The notes below the pieces were generated by a model. That model saw only the letters and a list, made by a program, of their open reading frames with translations. It was not told where the DNA came from and ran no database searches. A stretch of DNA of 64,000 bases, from NCBI GenBank assembly GCA_032209605.1, contig JASFXZ010000035.1:1555001-1619000 (forward strand), written 5' to 3'. A program made the position numbers and the translations under genes. This DNA is from Mactromeris polynyma (taxonomy: Eukaryota > Mollusca > Bivalvia > Venerida > Mactridae). Within the stretch, counting starts at the first letter, position 1. Each line of letters opens with the position of its first letter. Shown piece by piece: positions 47,750 to 57,890 of this stretch.

Positions 47750-47917
47750 AGTAGTCAGGGGGGTTTATCCAGTCGATATGCACTCGGTGACCCCACTCTA
47801 TATTCTATATAAAGCCGCCATCTTGTATGGACAGAAAATGAGTCGCTTTTTGGGCGCGCTCAGGCGTAACGTTATTGATCCGTTTGTCGGTTGCAGACGA
47901 CACATTTTGAATTTTCC
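47750..47917 (+). repeat. Polinton left terminal inverted repeat, 168 bp
   Basis: It pairs with 57466-57633; the outer 60 or so bases are identical and a few mismatches lie further in. It contains TATATAAAG oriented inward (about 47804-47812), a GTTATTGATC segment and the first GCAGACGA motif. ORFs crossing it (such as 47778-48086) have no family features. Confidence 0.95.
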
Positions 47918-48453
47918 GCCATTTTTTGAGTATAGGGCGAAGCCATATTGTTGGCTCGGGACAGCAGACGACGAGAATTTTCCCATACACCTCCATGTTG
48001 GCGATCTACACTGGACACGACTATCTTGGAGGGTTTGTAATAGAAGACGACACAAAAACATGTTTAGACCAGTTGATCTATTTTAATCATTGACGCAATG
48101 CGCTGCAAGTCCATACATGTCCAATCATTAGTATTTAATTCTCATTTTCCAGTAGTTTATCTCATTCCAGCTTCGGATACCGACAAGAACAGACAGCAGC
48201 GATTTACCTGCATTATTTCTACAGCGTTATACAACGCTTAATAAATTTTCTAAAATAATCGAGAAAATCAGTGATTTTCGTTAGGTAAGTTGAACATTTT
48301 TATCCATCAGCCAATCAGATTTTAGTATTTTTGTCATTTTGTAGTAATTCCCTCAGTTGTCAATTAACCGCCGGAGAGTTAACATGGTAGTTATATCGGT
48401 ACGGTGAAATAAAATGGATGTATAACAGACGACAACCTAGGTAGAGCAGACGA
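47893..48453 (+). promoter_or_regulatory. Left subterminal GCAGACGA motifs
   Basis: Exact GCAGACGA occurs at 47893-47900, 47964-47971 and 48446-48453, with variants AAGACGAC (about 48045) and ACAGACGAC (48425). The right subterminal zone has three exact copies in the opposite orientation. A terminal-protein, integrase or replication-factor binding role is inference. Confidence 0.5.
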
Positions 48454-48688
48454 AGTTTATACTGGCTTACGGTGAACAACTCCTTTGTAAATAGCTGTGT
48501 AGTATTCAATTAGGCGCTAGATTTAAAATTTGAAAATATAACAAAGACTTAAGTACACTACATACACTTTTATTTAGATACATGTTTTACATACTATTTA
48601 CATTATACATGAGGTATATTCACAACATACACATTTATATAACACGAAATACAACATATAATACAATAACACATAAACCAAAATAGCG

Positions 48689-49957
48689 TCAATTTAAATC
48701 ACTTGCTTTGACCCAACTGTTAAACTTTTTGGGGTAGTATTTCCACTTGACTAAGTATTGCTTATTGCGTCCTTTGCCACGGCTTTTTAACACTTTCTCT
48801 ACTGTCCACTTTTTATTGGGATCAATGTTAATTTTCTGTAATTCGCTTTCATAAAATGTTCCCTTAATATCTTCGTCTTGTAAATCTCGTAGTCTGTAGA
48901 TAGGTAACCTTCCTCTATGATAGCGTTTGTGCACTTGAAACACTTCACCCGTGTAAGTCTCATCATAAGCTCGTGTAAAGGGATTCCGCAGATGACTGAT
49001 TCTCACATGATCGCCGATTTTAAATTTGAATGGTTTTAGTTTTGTGATCGTCTTTCCTTGTTTTGGGTTTTGGGCAAAGTAGGTAGCCAGTCGTACTTCC
49101 TCCTGGTTATTGTCTGTGACATCGGAAGGTGGCATTCCAATCGTTCTATGATACGTATGATTGTAGCTGTCGGCTATATCTTGTAAGACAGGCAGATAGG
49201 AGTAACTGTCGTTGTGGGTGAAATATCGGTACAATCTACGCTTGATGGTTAGAATGGCTCTCTCCGAGGTTGAGGCTTTTGTTTCGTTCTGAGTCGGAAA
49301 ATATCTGACATCATATTCACGCATCAGCGACTGGACTTTGTTAGCTCGAAACTCCTGACCTGTAATTGAACATTATTTCCCATTTAGAATGGAAAGTGAA
49401 TTAAAATTGAGTTTACCTTACACTATAATTGAGATTATATAACCAGTGCTATACTATTACTAACAATGTGTTACACATAATTGAAGGAAATTAAGTTGGT
49501 AAAATGAAGAAAGTATAAACATACCTTTGTCAGTTATCAGCTTTGCTGGAGATTTGTTGGATGTTATGAAGATGTCCTTGAAAGCTATGGCCACCTCCTC
49601 TCCCGTTTTTGATTTTAAGGGTCGTAACCACACGTACTTGGAAAACGTGTCTATGACTAACAAGATATACTTGTAGCCCTGGTTCAAGTCCACAAATTTC
49701 ACCATATCGATTAAATCCGCCATCCACAAATCATCTTTTTCCGCACTGATCACGTGATTGCGCTGAAAACGTCTTCTAACTGGTTTGTGTAGACTGTAGG
49801 ATTCTTGATTATGCAAGAACTTTCGTATTCTATGCATTCCTATATTATATTTTCCTTCTTCTCTTACTACTTTATACAGTTTCTGTGGCCCCGAAAAACT
49901 ACCAGGATGCTTAGGATCGCCGTAAATTGTTTTTAAATAATCCTCCCACGGAGCCAT
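48689..49957 (-). CDS. Polinton integrase (rve superfamily, chromodomain)
   Basis: This DDE integrase inserts the element. One intron (donor GTATGT at 49524, acceptor TTACAG at 49360, 165 bp) splits the gene. The exons join in phase 1, and the product would be 367 residues with no stop. The N-terminal part (start MAPWEDYLK) contains the segments usual for Polinton integrases (DPKHPGSFSG, HKPVRRRF). The core has the first Asp in WMADLIDM, the second in LITDKG at the exon junction, and a Glu in the TSERAILTIKRRL helix of exon 2. The C-terminus carries a chromodomain (WTVEKVLKSRG..QYLVKWKYYPKKFNSWV), a module known to guide integrases to modified histones. It is transcribed leftward just behind the ATPase gene (64 bp apart), possibly on a shared transcript. 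Confidence 0.92.
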
Positions 49958-50020
49958 GTCTTTACAGTTCCGTGTTCAACCAACAAATGAATGAAGAACT
50001 CAGTGTTGAGCGTTTTTATT

Positions 50021-51997
50021 CTACGTCCTGACTATCCATGTCTTCTTCTTCTTCGCTTTCATCTTCTTCGCTATCAGAATCCCCAAGTCAAATAAGTCTT
50101 CAAAGGCATTCTTCTTTTTCTTCAATACTCGTTTCACTGCGGATGTCAAACTGACTCCTTTACTGCGGAACTCGTTAATTTGTTGTACAATCTCACGATG
50201 AGTAGCATTTGTCATCAACGGAAACAAATATGTTTCTAGCAACGTTTGGTATCTATCAAAGAAGTTTTTTTCTTTATATGGTTGCGTACGTTTTTCTGCC
50301 ATATCCGTTGCATCATCTTCGTTTTCTCCATCGTCAATAAATTGGTCGTATAGCTTGTTGAACTTGTTTTTGCTACAACTTTGAGCAAGGTCCCATATAT
50401 GTTTAAATCCCTCATTATCTTCTACATCACCATCCATTTCATCCTCCTCCGTTCTTGCCCTTTTAGCGGGAGGTTCCCTATTTTCCGGACACCAACCACT
50501 TTTCACGTGCCTCTGAACGTCGTGCCCCGAATCAAACAAGAGTCCACAATCGTCACAAGCCTGCCCTTTTTCTGTCATGGTATTTTCCTGTTCTTCGTCG
50601 ATGTGAACACCTTGAACTCCAACCGATGAATGTTCGAAATCTGGTACACTTCTCTCTTTTATAGTTTCGCATGGACTTGCTTGAATATGATTGGTTATGT
50701 CAGGTCGATACTGACGTTCTGGCATCTGATTGGTCAGCTTAGTTTGGCTCCCTGTTTGAGGTTCTATCCATGTCAAATCGTATCTTAATCTATCATTTTC
50801 TGACGTAAAGGGTTTCAAGTCTACGAGCAGATAACCAAATGGATTCTTTGTAGCTTTGGCAAACTGTTTCAAAAGTATGTCAGATTGACCGGGGTACATT
50901 TGCCTAGCAAGTGTCATGATTGATTGTTTGTCCACAGGATTGTTAAATAACACCATATAATGACAATTTCTTCTTTGTGTTGGGTCCTTGTTTCCAAATA
51001 AATTCTGGTTAATCGAGATCACGGATAGAGATCTGTGATGCGATCCCTCAGTAAACAAGTCTGTAATACGTTTGTCTTTACCAGCTTCTGAGAACAAATC
51101 GTCTAAAACCAACAAATTATTGATTCTAGGATCAAAGAAATCATCATCTTCCAAACCGGAAGGAATGCCTTGTATAAATTCTACGTTTGGCACTACAGAA
51201 CTCTGAATCACTGTGTATAAGGGCTGCCATCGTTTGTATAGCCACACAATTCTTTGTATGCCAGGATGGATTCTAGTTTCATTATTCTGCAACAAATCTT
51301 TAACCACCGTCGTTTTTCCACAAGCTGAAAAAAACGGATTTTTATTAGAAAATTTGTATGAAAATACAGCACAAAAAATGGTACATTTTGGCGATTAAAA
51401 ATGCATTTTATGAGCAAAGGTAATGCATGATAAAATATGGGATAAAATTGTTAAGTTCCAATTTGTCTTTTAGAACATTCAAATAAACTCAGAAACCCGA
51501 AGGATGATTACAACTAGAAACAAAAACAAGGAACAGAAAAAACAAATATTAAAGGATGAAACAATCGAACATTAGAGATAAAAAATATTTAAAAGAAAAA
51601 TGTAGAAAATAATACCTGTAGGACCAGAAATCATCATTGTAAACGGATGTAGCAATACCAGGCTTCTACTGTCATAACTGACCTCTCTTGGTGGTGGTGT
51701 TGGAGGAGGAGGAGGCGCTGCCTGTGCTCCATGAGGAGGAGGAGGAGGAGGAGGAGGAGGAGGAGGCGCTCCCTGTGCTCCATGAGGAGGAGGAGGAGGA
51801 GGCACTTCCTGAGTTCCATGAGGAGGAGGCGCTCCATGTGCTCCATGAGGAGGAGGAGGAGGATGAGGCGCTCCCTGTGGTGGTGGTGGTGGAGGAGGAG
51901 GATACGCTCCATTGATCCTGCCATGCATCTGCTTCCAATGTCTTGACATATTATCACTCCTTGTGAATCCTTTGTAACAATCTGAACACTTATACAT
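50021..51997 (-). CDS. Polinton A32-like DNA-packaging-type ATPase with zinc fingers
   Basis: A FtsK/HerA-type ATPase, which in Polintons and large DNA viruses pumps genome DNA into capsids. Exon 1 (51616-51997) starts with a C2H2 finger (CSDCYKGFTRSDNMSRHWKQMH). A Pro-rich stretch of about 70 residues coded by GGA/TCC repeats follows, then the first half of the P-loop. A 291-bp intron (51325-51615) interrupts the Walker A motif itself; the splice junction restores a GxxxxGKT loop. Exon 2 has Walker B (NNLLVLDDLF), the SVISINQNLF sensor region, the ARQMYPGQSD segment and GYLLVDLKPF, all typical of the A32 group. It then adds a second finger (CDDCGLLFDSGHDVQRHVKSGWC) and a charged tail. The product would be 561 residues, longer than usual because of the added finger and Pro-rich parts. 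Confidence 0.88.
51700..51905. repeat. GGA/TCC trinucleotide repeat inside ATPase exon 1
   Basis: Nearly pure GGA/GGC runs are separated by CTCCATG units. On the gene strand they encode Pro runs broken by HGAQGAP-like blocks. All other frames over this stretch give long low-complexity ORFs (poly-Glu, poly-Arg, poly-Leu, poly-Ser), which are by-products. Confidence 0.9.
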
Positions 51998-52090
51998 GTT
52001 GACTCTTCTGTGGTCGACGACTGAATGATGCTATTTCAATGATTTCCTTTATTATATCATTATGAAAATACAAGACTATATGGATTGTTA

Positions 52091-52145
52091 ACCAATCAAA
52101 ATAATTTTACACAGTGCGCATGCGCAACAATATGATTATAAATAG
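52091..52145 (+). promoter_or_regulatory. Promoter of the polymerase gene: CCAAT, NRF-1-like site, TATA box
   Basis: ACCAATCA at 52091-52098, the palindrome TGCGCATGCGCA at 52115-52126 (a full match to the NRF-1 consensus) and TATAAATAG at 52137-52145 are spaced like a metazoan core promoter reading right. It lies between the divergent ATPase and polymerase genes and may serve both. The same TATAAATAG 9-mer occurs twice near the right end (57316, 57345). Confidence 0.6.
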
Positions 52146-52223
52146 AGAACAATCATTTCTAATTCATAACCAGATCGGAATCCGTCGTGATCAGAGGGAA
52201 TATAGTGATAAAATTAAAATAAG

Positions 52224-52474
52224 GTAATTATTTAGCTAAACTTTAGTGTCGCCTGGCTTTTTCTTAGTCTCGCCTGGCTTTTTCTTAGTCTCGCCTGGCT
52301 TTTTCTTAGTCTCGCCTGGCTTTTGCTTAGTTTCGTAATTATTGACTAGTCTGGTTAGATATACCATTTATTATACAATATATATTATGTTGTAGTATGC
52401 TGAAATATAGACATGTCAATATAAATATTTATAGCATTTAAAAAAGAGACTAATGAACGTCATTCTAATTACAG
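52224..52474 (+). other. Probable 5' UTR intron of the polymerase gene
   Basis: AAG|GTAATT at 52221-52229 and CTAATTACAG ending at 52474 would form an intron. Its removal places the start at ATG 52483 (MAYQCEQCG), with the zinc fingers directly at the N-terminus, instead of 52453. Splicing is inferred from sequence only. Confidence 0.45.
52244..52336 (+). repeat. 21-bp tandem repeat x 4 upstream of the polymerase
   Basis: The unit TAGTCTCGCCTGGCTTTTTCT is repeated four times with two or three changes, inside the putative 5' intron. Confidence 0.9.
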
Positions 52475-52482
52475 AACTCATC

Positions 52483-55400
52483 ATGGCTTACCAATGTGAA
52501 CAATGTGGTAATAACTTCCAAAAGCTGAGTCAACTGTTGCAGCATAGGCGCGCAACGAATCACTGGAAACATAGGTGTGATTCCTGCAAGAAGTCATTTT
52601 CAAGGAAACAAAATTTTGATAGGCATATGCTGAAGCACAACAACGAAAACAATCAACACTGCCCAGAGTGCCTCAAAGTATTTACCAGAGGAGACGTCTT
52701 GGATGAACACTTACGTAAACAACACGGTTGGGGAGGTGGTGAAAAACGACTGGCTGATAATCAGGAAGGAGGTGGATCAGCTAAAAGACAGAAGCTTAAA
52801 CATGATCCGGCAAGCTTTTACGACATTGAGAAAATTGGCGAGAGAAAGATAGAAAAGTTTCGAACCACTGCTACCTACTATAAAGTCAGTGTAAAAGACT
52901 TGGACATTCAAGGATTACAAAACATTTTAAAAACGTTGAAACGGATATTTCAGACTATCATTGAAAACATCACAGACATGATACCCGATACAGATTTGGT
53001 GCGGATTTCTATTGACAATCCAGAGCTGGACTTTCCGATCGCACTAGAATTCATGCCACGCCACTCCTTGACTGTGGACAAAATATTATCTCAAATTGAG
53101 CGTGTTCTGCAGTCGTACGAGCAGTTTGTCATAGATGAAGCTTTCCGCATTGATATTGTTCACGTTCAAAACCCCCATGGAAAGGGGAACAAACGAAAAC
53201 CATTCGTGGATCTATCCAAATTGTTACAAGCTAAAGGAAGTATCATTCAAATCCGAAACACGGATGAATTATGCTGTGCTCGTGCCATAGTGACAGCAAT
53301 AGCGCGGATAGAAAAACATCCCCAGTGGGATAACATACGTAGAGGGTATGGTCTTCAAAAGATAATGGCTGAAGAATTGCACAGGAAGGCTCAAGTATCA
53401 CTGAGACAATGTGGAATTGAAGAAGTGAAAAAGTTTCAAGCTGTACTCCCAAACTACCAGATACATGTCCTGTCCAAAGAACATTTCAATGGTATTATCT
53501 ATGAGGGCACGGAAGGTGGCGTTCCAATATATTTATATTATCATGACGAACATTTTGACGTCATCACCAAGATGACTGGCTTTCTGAACAGATGTTATTT
53601 CTGTGAAACTTGTAAAAAGGGATACAATACTAAAGAGCGACATGTTTGCAACAATCCATGTGTGTACTGCCATCAGTTGCATACAGATGAAGAAGAAAAC
53701 TGGCGGTTCTGTGACAAATGCAACAGGCACTTGAAGAATGACACCTGCTTTCAAATGCATCTGAAGAAGAGTAGTGAGGATGGTAAAAACACGTGTGAAG
53801 TATATTTCAAATGCAAGGGTTGTGACCAGACTATTAATATGAATAGACACAAAAAGGCTCACGTCTGCCATGAAGTGCATTGTAAGACATGTAAGACATG
53901 TAAGACCACCAATGTTACATGCAGCCAGTTGAGAGAGAAGAGAAAACAAACAAAACACCCAGCAAGAAAGAACGTATTTCATACATTTTCTTTGATTTTG
54001 AATCGACACAGGATGATCTTTTAGAGTGTGAACAAGGCTATGTTGAGGGAAAAAACAATAAATGTAACAACTGTAGAAAATCGTGGTGTGGATCCAATGA
54101 GCACAGGCCTAATCTGTGTGTAGTACACAAAGTCTGTGACGTGTGTCTTCACAACCCTGTTACATCAGAATCATCGTGTAAAACCTGCGGTAAAAACGAA
54201 AGAATATTTCAAGGACTTGAGACGACAGAAGGCTTTTGCAAATGGTTGTTCTCTGAAGAAAACGTTGGTGCTACAGTGATCTGTCATAATTTCAAAGGTT
54301 ATGACAGCTACCCCATTCTCCAGTATCTACATGACAACTCTATCCTCCCAGACGTGATCACAACGGGATCTAAATACATGTCCGTAAAGGTACCCCTGTG
54401 CAACATTCGAATGATAGACTCACTAAACTTTATTCCCATGCCCTTGGCGGATATGCCAGAGTCTTTTGGCGAGATTGAGTTAGCCAAAGGTTACTTTCCT
54501 CATTTGTTCAATCGTAAGGAAAACCAAAGCGCAATATTACCACACCTTCCTGAGCTACAGTTTTACACACCAGACAGCATGAAACCAGAGGCCAGACGAA
54601 CGTTTTTACAGTGGTACGAGATAAACAAGACTAAACCATTCGACTTCCAGAAAGAAATCATACGTTACTGCCAGTCAGATGTGGATATTCTTAGAAAATG
54701 CTGTTTGAAATTTCGAGAGTTGTTCATGGATTTAACAAAAAAAAGTGACAGCAAAGGAATAGACCCGTTCGAGAAATGTATCACTATTGCGTCCGCATGT
54801 CATCTCGTATACAGAACAAATTTTCTAGAGCACGAGAGCATTGCCGTGATACCTCCGCATGGCTACCGACCAGAAGAAACACAGTCCATCATGGCTTACC
54901 AATGGATGTCATATCTAGCACACACAAAGCAGATCAACATCCAACACGGGAGAAACATGGGAGAAAGGCACATTGGTCCTTACAAAGTGGACGGTTACTA
55001 CGAAACAGATTCTGGTGAAAAGGTGGTCTTGGAGTTCCACGGTTGTTTCTGGCACGGGTGTTCAAAGTGTTTTTCTAAGACAACAGTCAATCCGGTGAAT
55101 GATATGAACATGGGAGAGTTGCATGCTAGGACCAAAGAGAAACAACAATTCATAGCAGAAAATGGCTATACGTACAGCTCTATCTGGGAGTGCGATTTCA
55201 AGCAAGATATAGCGAAGAATGACGACATGAAACAGTACATACAAAACCTTGAGTTGGTTAGTCCACTAGAACCTAGAGATGCTTTCTTTGGGGGTCGCAC
55301 AGAAGGCTTTAAACTGTATGAAGAAGCATCAGCGACAAACCAAATCAAATATTATGACGTGACATCACTTTATCCATTCGTCAACAAGACAGGTAAAATA

Positions 55401-56633
55401 CCTGTCGGTCACCCAAAGATCATTTCAGACAATTTCCAAGACATCAGCCACTATGAAGGTTTGATTAAATGCAAAGTGCTGCCACCTAGGGGATTGCATA
55501 TTCCAGTGTTACCTATGAAATGCAATGGTAAACTTATGTTTAGTCTCTGTAGGACATGCAGTGAAAACTTCCTGCAAGGGCCGTGTGAGCATACCGACGG
55601 TGAGAGAGCATTTGTTGGTACTTGGGTCACTGATGAGGTGAAAGAGGCATTGACACAAGGTTATATCCTTCATACCATCTATGAAGTCTGGCATTTTGAG
55701 GAAGTGTCCCAGTATGATCCAGAGCTGCAATCTGGTGGACTGTTTACCGAGTATGTTAACACCTTCTTGAAAGTGAAACAACAGGCGAGTGGCTGGCCAG
55801 ATTGGTGTATCGATAAAAATACCAAACTAAGGTACATTCAGCAATATCACGAGAAGGAGGGCATTCTGCTAGACTACAACAAGATTGAGAGAAATCCTGG
55901 CTTGAGATCACTGGCCAAGCTTATGCTGAACTCCTTCTGGGGTAAATTTGGTCAACGAACAAATTTGACCCAAACCTCATTCATAACAGACTCTGCAGAA
56001 TTCTTCGATATGATGACTTCTGACCAGCAGAAAGTGAAAAATGTACGCTTCGTGAATGACGAGTCTGTGAAGTTAGAATGGGTGTACAGCGATGACTTCA
56101 TTGAGGCTTCTGCTAGAACCAATGTCATTATCGCAGCCTATACTACAGCACAGGCACGCCTCAAGCTATACAGCTACTTGGAACAACTTGAAAGGCGGGT
56201 ACTCTATTGTGACACTGACTCGATCGTATTCAAGACAGCCCCAGGACAGTGGGAGCCACCACTCGGGGATTACCTAGGAGACCTGACTGACGAAGTTCCT
56301 AATAACAACATCACAGCATTTGTTACTGGTGGTCCTAAGAATTACGCGTACACATTAGTTAAACCAAACAAAAAAGGGCAAAAGTCGATTTGCAAAGTGC
56401 GCGGTATTACTCTGAATTTCAAAAACTCTATGGATATCAATTTCCAAACAGTGAAAGACATGGTGACTGGACATAGTAATGTTGATCGTATATCTGTCAT
56501 TGATGAAAACAGGATTGTTAGAAACCCTTCAACAGGACATGTAATTACAAAACGAGAAATTAAAGACTACAAAATTGTGTTTGACAAGCGCGTGATTAAA
56601 GATGACTATCAAACTGTACCCTATGGAATATAA
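52483..56633 (+). pseudogene. Polinton DNA polymerase B, N-terminal zinc fingers, one frameshift
   Basis: A family B, protein-primed-type replicative polymerase coded in two overlapping frames: 52453 (or 52483) to 54024 and 53919 to 56633. The first part has three C2H2 fingers, an OTU-protease-like region (about residues 268-370: NTDELCCARAI, later HDEHFDVI) and a Cys-rich zinc region. The second part has Exo I (FFDFEST, residues 24-30), Exo II (NFKGYDSYP) and Exo III (YCQSDVDIL). It continues with the FHGCFWHGCSKC segment, motif A (DVTSLYPF), motif B (KLMLNSFWGKFG) and motif C (YCDTDSIVF). All catalytic acids are present. The frames change between about 53880 and 53918, where TGTAAGACA is repeated three times; upstream of 53919 the second frame holds residues of the family's CYMQP motif. 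A one-base slip there is the likely cause. An AATAAA signal follows at 56831. Confidence 0.9.
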
Positions 56634-57465
56634 TTACCAACTATTACTAATGGACCTTGCACAAGTATGAACATTGAACATTACCTGATAACAATTGCAT
56701 ATATGTTATTTACGTATGTAACATAACATTGTATATAATAATTTCATTGAACCCTTATGTTGTATTCTTAGTTTGTTGTATTGATACTGTATGCTTGTAT
56801 GCTTGTTTTGTACATATCATATATTATATAAATAAATACTTATATACTACAACTGGCTCTCGTTATTTTGTCAATAATAAAAACACTAATAAAACAATAC
56901 CATCTTTAAACATCTTTGACTGCTATATAAATATGTGTTGTTATAAAGCGATGTACATAACGCTAATAGTATTTACATTCCTATGCGACAGACCATAGAG
57001 TATACATACATGCTGACCTCCACTGACCTGACGCTCAAATGGTAGATATTGAAAAACGTCGTCTGCTCAATGTATTGGTTTTATTTAAATATGGCGGTTT
57101 ATATCGTCTGCTATACTGACCGCGGGCACGGTTATTTAAAAAAAATTGGGATACCACGTATTGCACAATATGGTGAAAATCAACCCGATGCGTCATGACC
57201 TAGTGTGCCAGAAAAATCCCTCATACATATCATTGACAAGTAACTATGTAAATGTTGTGTTTTAAACGTAGCTTATTTGTACTGAAGTGGAAAGAGTCAA
57301 CCGAGATCACTGTTCTATAAATAGATGCCCTCAAATTTCCAGTGTATAAATAGGAACGTTGGGATACTTTATAACGGGTAAGGACAAAATCGACTCCTCA
57401 TACCGTGATGACGTCATTTCTATTGAATAAGAAGGAATAAAAGACGTGGCAAAGGACGCAATAAG
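56634..57465. other. Polinton right subterminal non-coding zone
   Basis: No gene is recognised. It holds the polymerase poly(A) signal (56831-56836), two inverted GCAGACGA motifs (57058-57066 and 57104-57111; a third at 57482-57490 lies in the TIR), two TATAAATAG boxes and a TGACGTCA palindrome at about 57407-57414. Confidence 0.6.
57316..57353 (+). promoter_or_regulatory. Two TATAAATAG boxes without a downstream gene
   Basis: Identical 9-mers lie at 57316-57324 and 57345-57353, the same box that stands in front of the polymerase. Transcription from here would run out through the right TIR into the flank. It may be a relic of a lost gene or a terminal promoter. Confidence 0.4.
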
Positions 57466-57633
57466 GGAAAATTAAAAATGTGTCGTCTGCAACCGACAAA
57501 CGGATCAATAACGTTACGCCCGAGCGCGCCCGAAAAGCGACTCATTTTCTACTCATCCAAGATGGCGGATTTATATAGAATATAGAGTGGGGTCACCGAG
57601 TGCATATCGACTGGATAAACCCCCCTGACTACT
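57466..57633 (-). repeat. Polinton right terminal inverted repeat, 168 bp
   Basis: Reverse complement of 47750-47917 with a handful of mismatches. It ends CCTGACTACT, followed by the CCAATT duplication at 57634-57639. Confidence 0.95.
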
Positions 57634-57639
57634 CCAATT
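57634..57639 (+). repeat. 6-bp target-site duplication, right
   Basis: CCAATT is identical to 47744-47749. Confidence 0.9.
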
Positions 57640-57693
57640 CCTCTCATTGAATGGCTCAATTATTCCTTATTTCGCCAACTTTTAACGCTGTAC

Positions 57694-57890
57694 AAGAGAG
57701 AATACGTTGCTACAAGGAATGCCACAAGCAAGGAAATGCATCCCACACAGTCCTCCGGGGAAACCATAATCCATAAAACATCAGACGTTTGAGGAGGTGC
57801 AAGGGTAAATACGCAAGGGAAAAGGGGCGCAAGGAATTGCATGGCCGACTATTAAGGACAACTGAGGAGAATTAATGAGGACAAATTATT
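57694..57890 (+). repeat. R1 dispersed repeat
   Basis: AGAGAGAATACGTTGCTAC, CCTCCGGGGAAACCATAATC, GGGGCGCAAGGAATTGC and ACAACTGAGGAGAATTAATG match the copy at 28274-28510. It lacks the CACGGAACTAGTC end. Confidence 0.7.

Larger units (their letters stand above)
47750..57633. mobile_element. Polinton/Maverick element, compact, without visible capsid genes
   Basis: A 9,884-bp element with TIRs starting 5'-AGTAGTCAGGGGGG, a perfect 6-bp target duplication, and integrase, A32-like ATPase and DNA polymerase B genes. Polintons normally run 15-20 kb and also carry major and minor capsid proteins and an adenovirus-like protease. Here the three genes fill 48689-56633, with only about 60 bp between integrase and ATPase and about 0.5 kb between ATPase and polymerase. 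Both subterminal zones (47918-48688, 56634-57465) have no recognisable gene. The sharp ends and intact duplication show that this short form inserted as such and was not cut down afterwards by end loss. Confidence 0.9.

Noticed and set aside
47778..48086. 102-codon ORF at the left Polinton end
   Set aside because: Starts inside the TIR and covers the subterminal motif zone; no homology recognised and a similar frame is not kept in the right TIR.
51688..51946. Poly-Glu, poly-Arg, poly-Leu and poly-Ser ORFs
   Set aside because: By-products of the GGA/TCC repeat that codes the Pro-rich linker of the ATPase in the gene frame.
53243..54009. Minus-strand ORFs opposite the polymerase
   Set aside because: Antisense to conserved polymerase coding sequence; no motifs.
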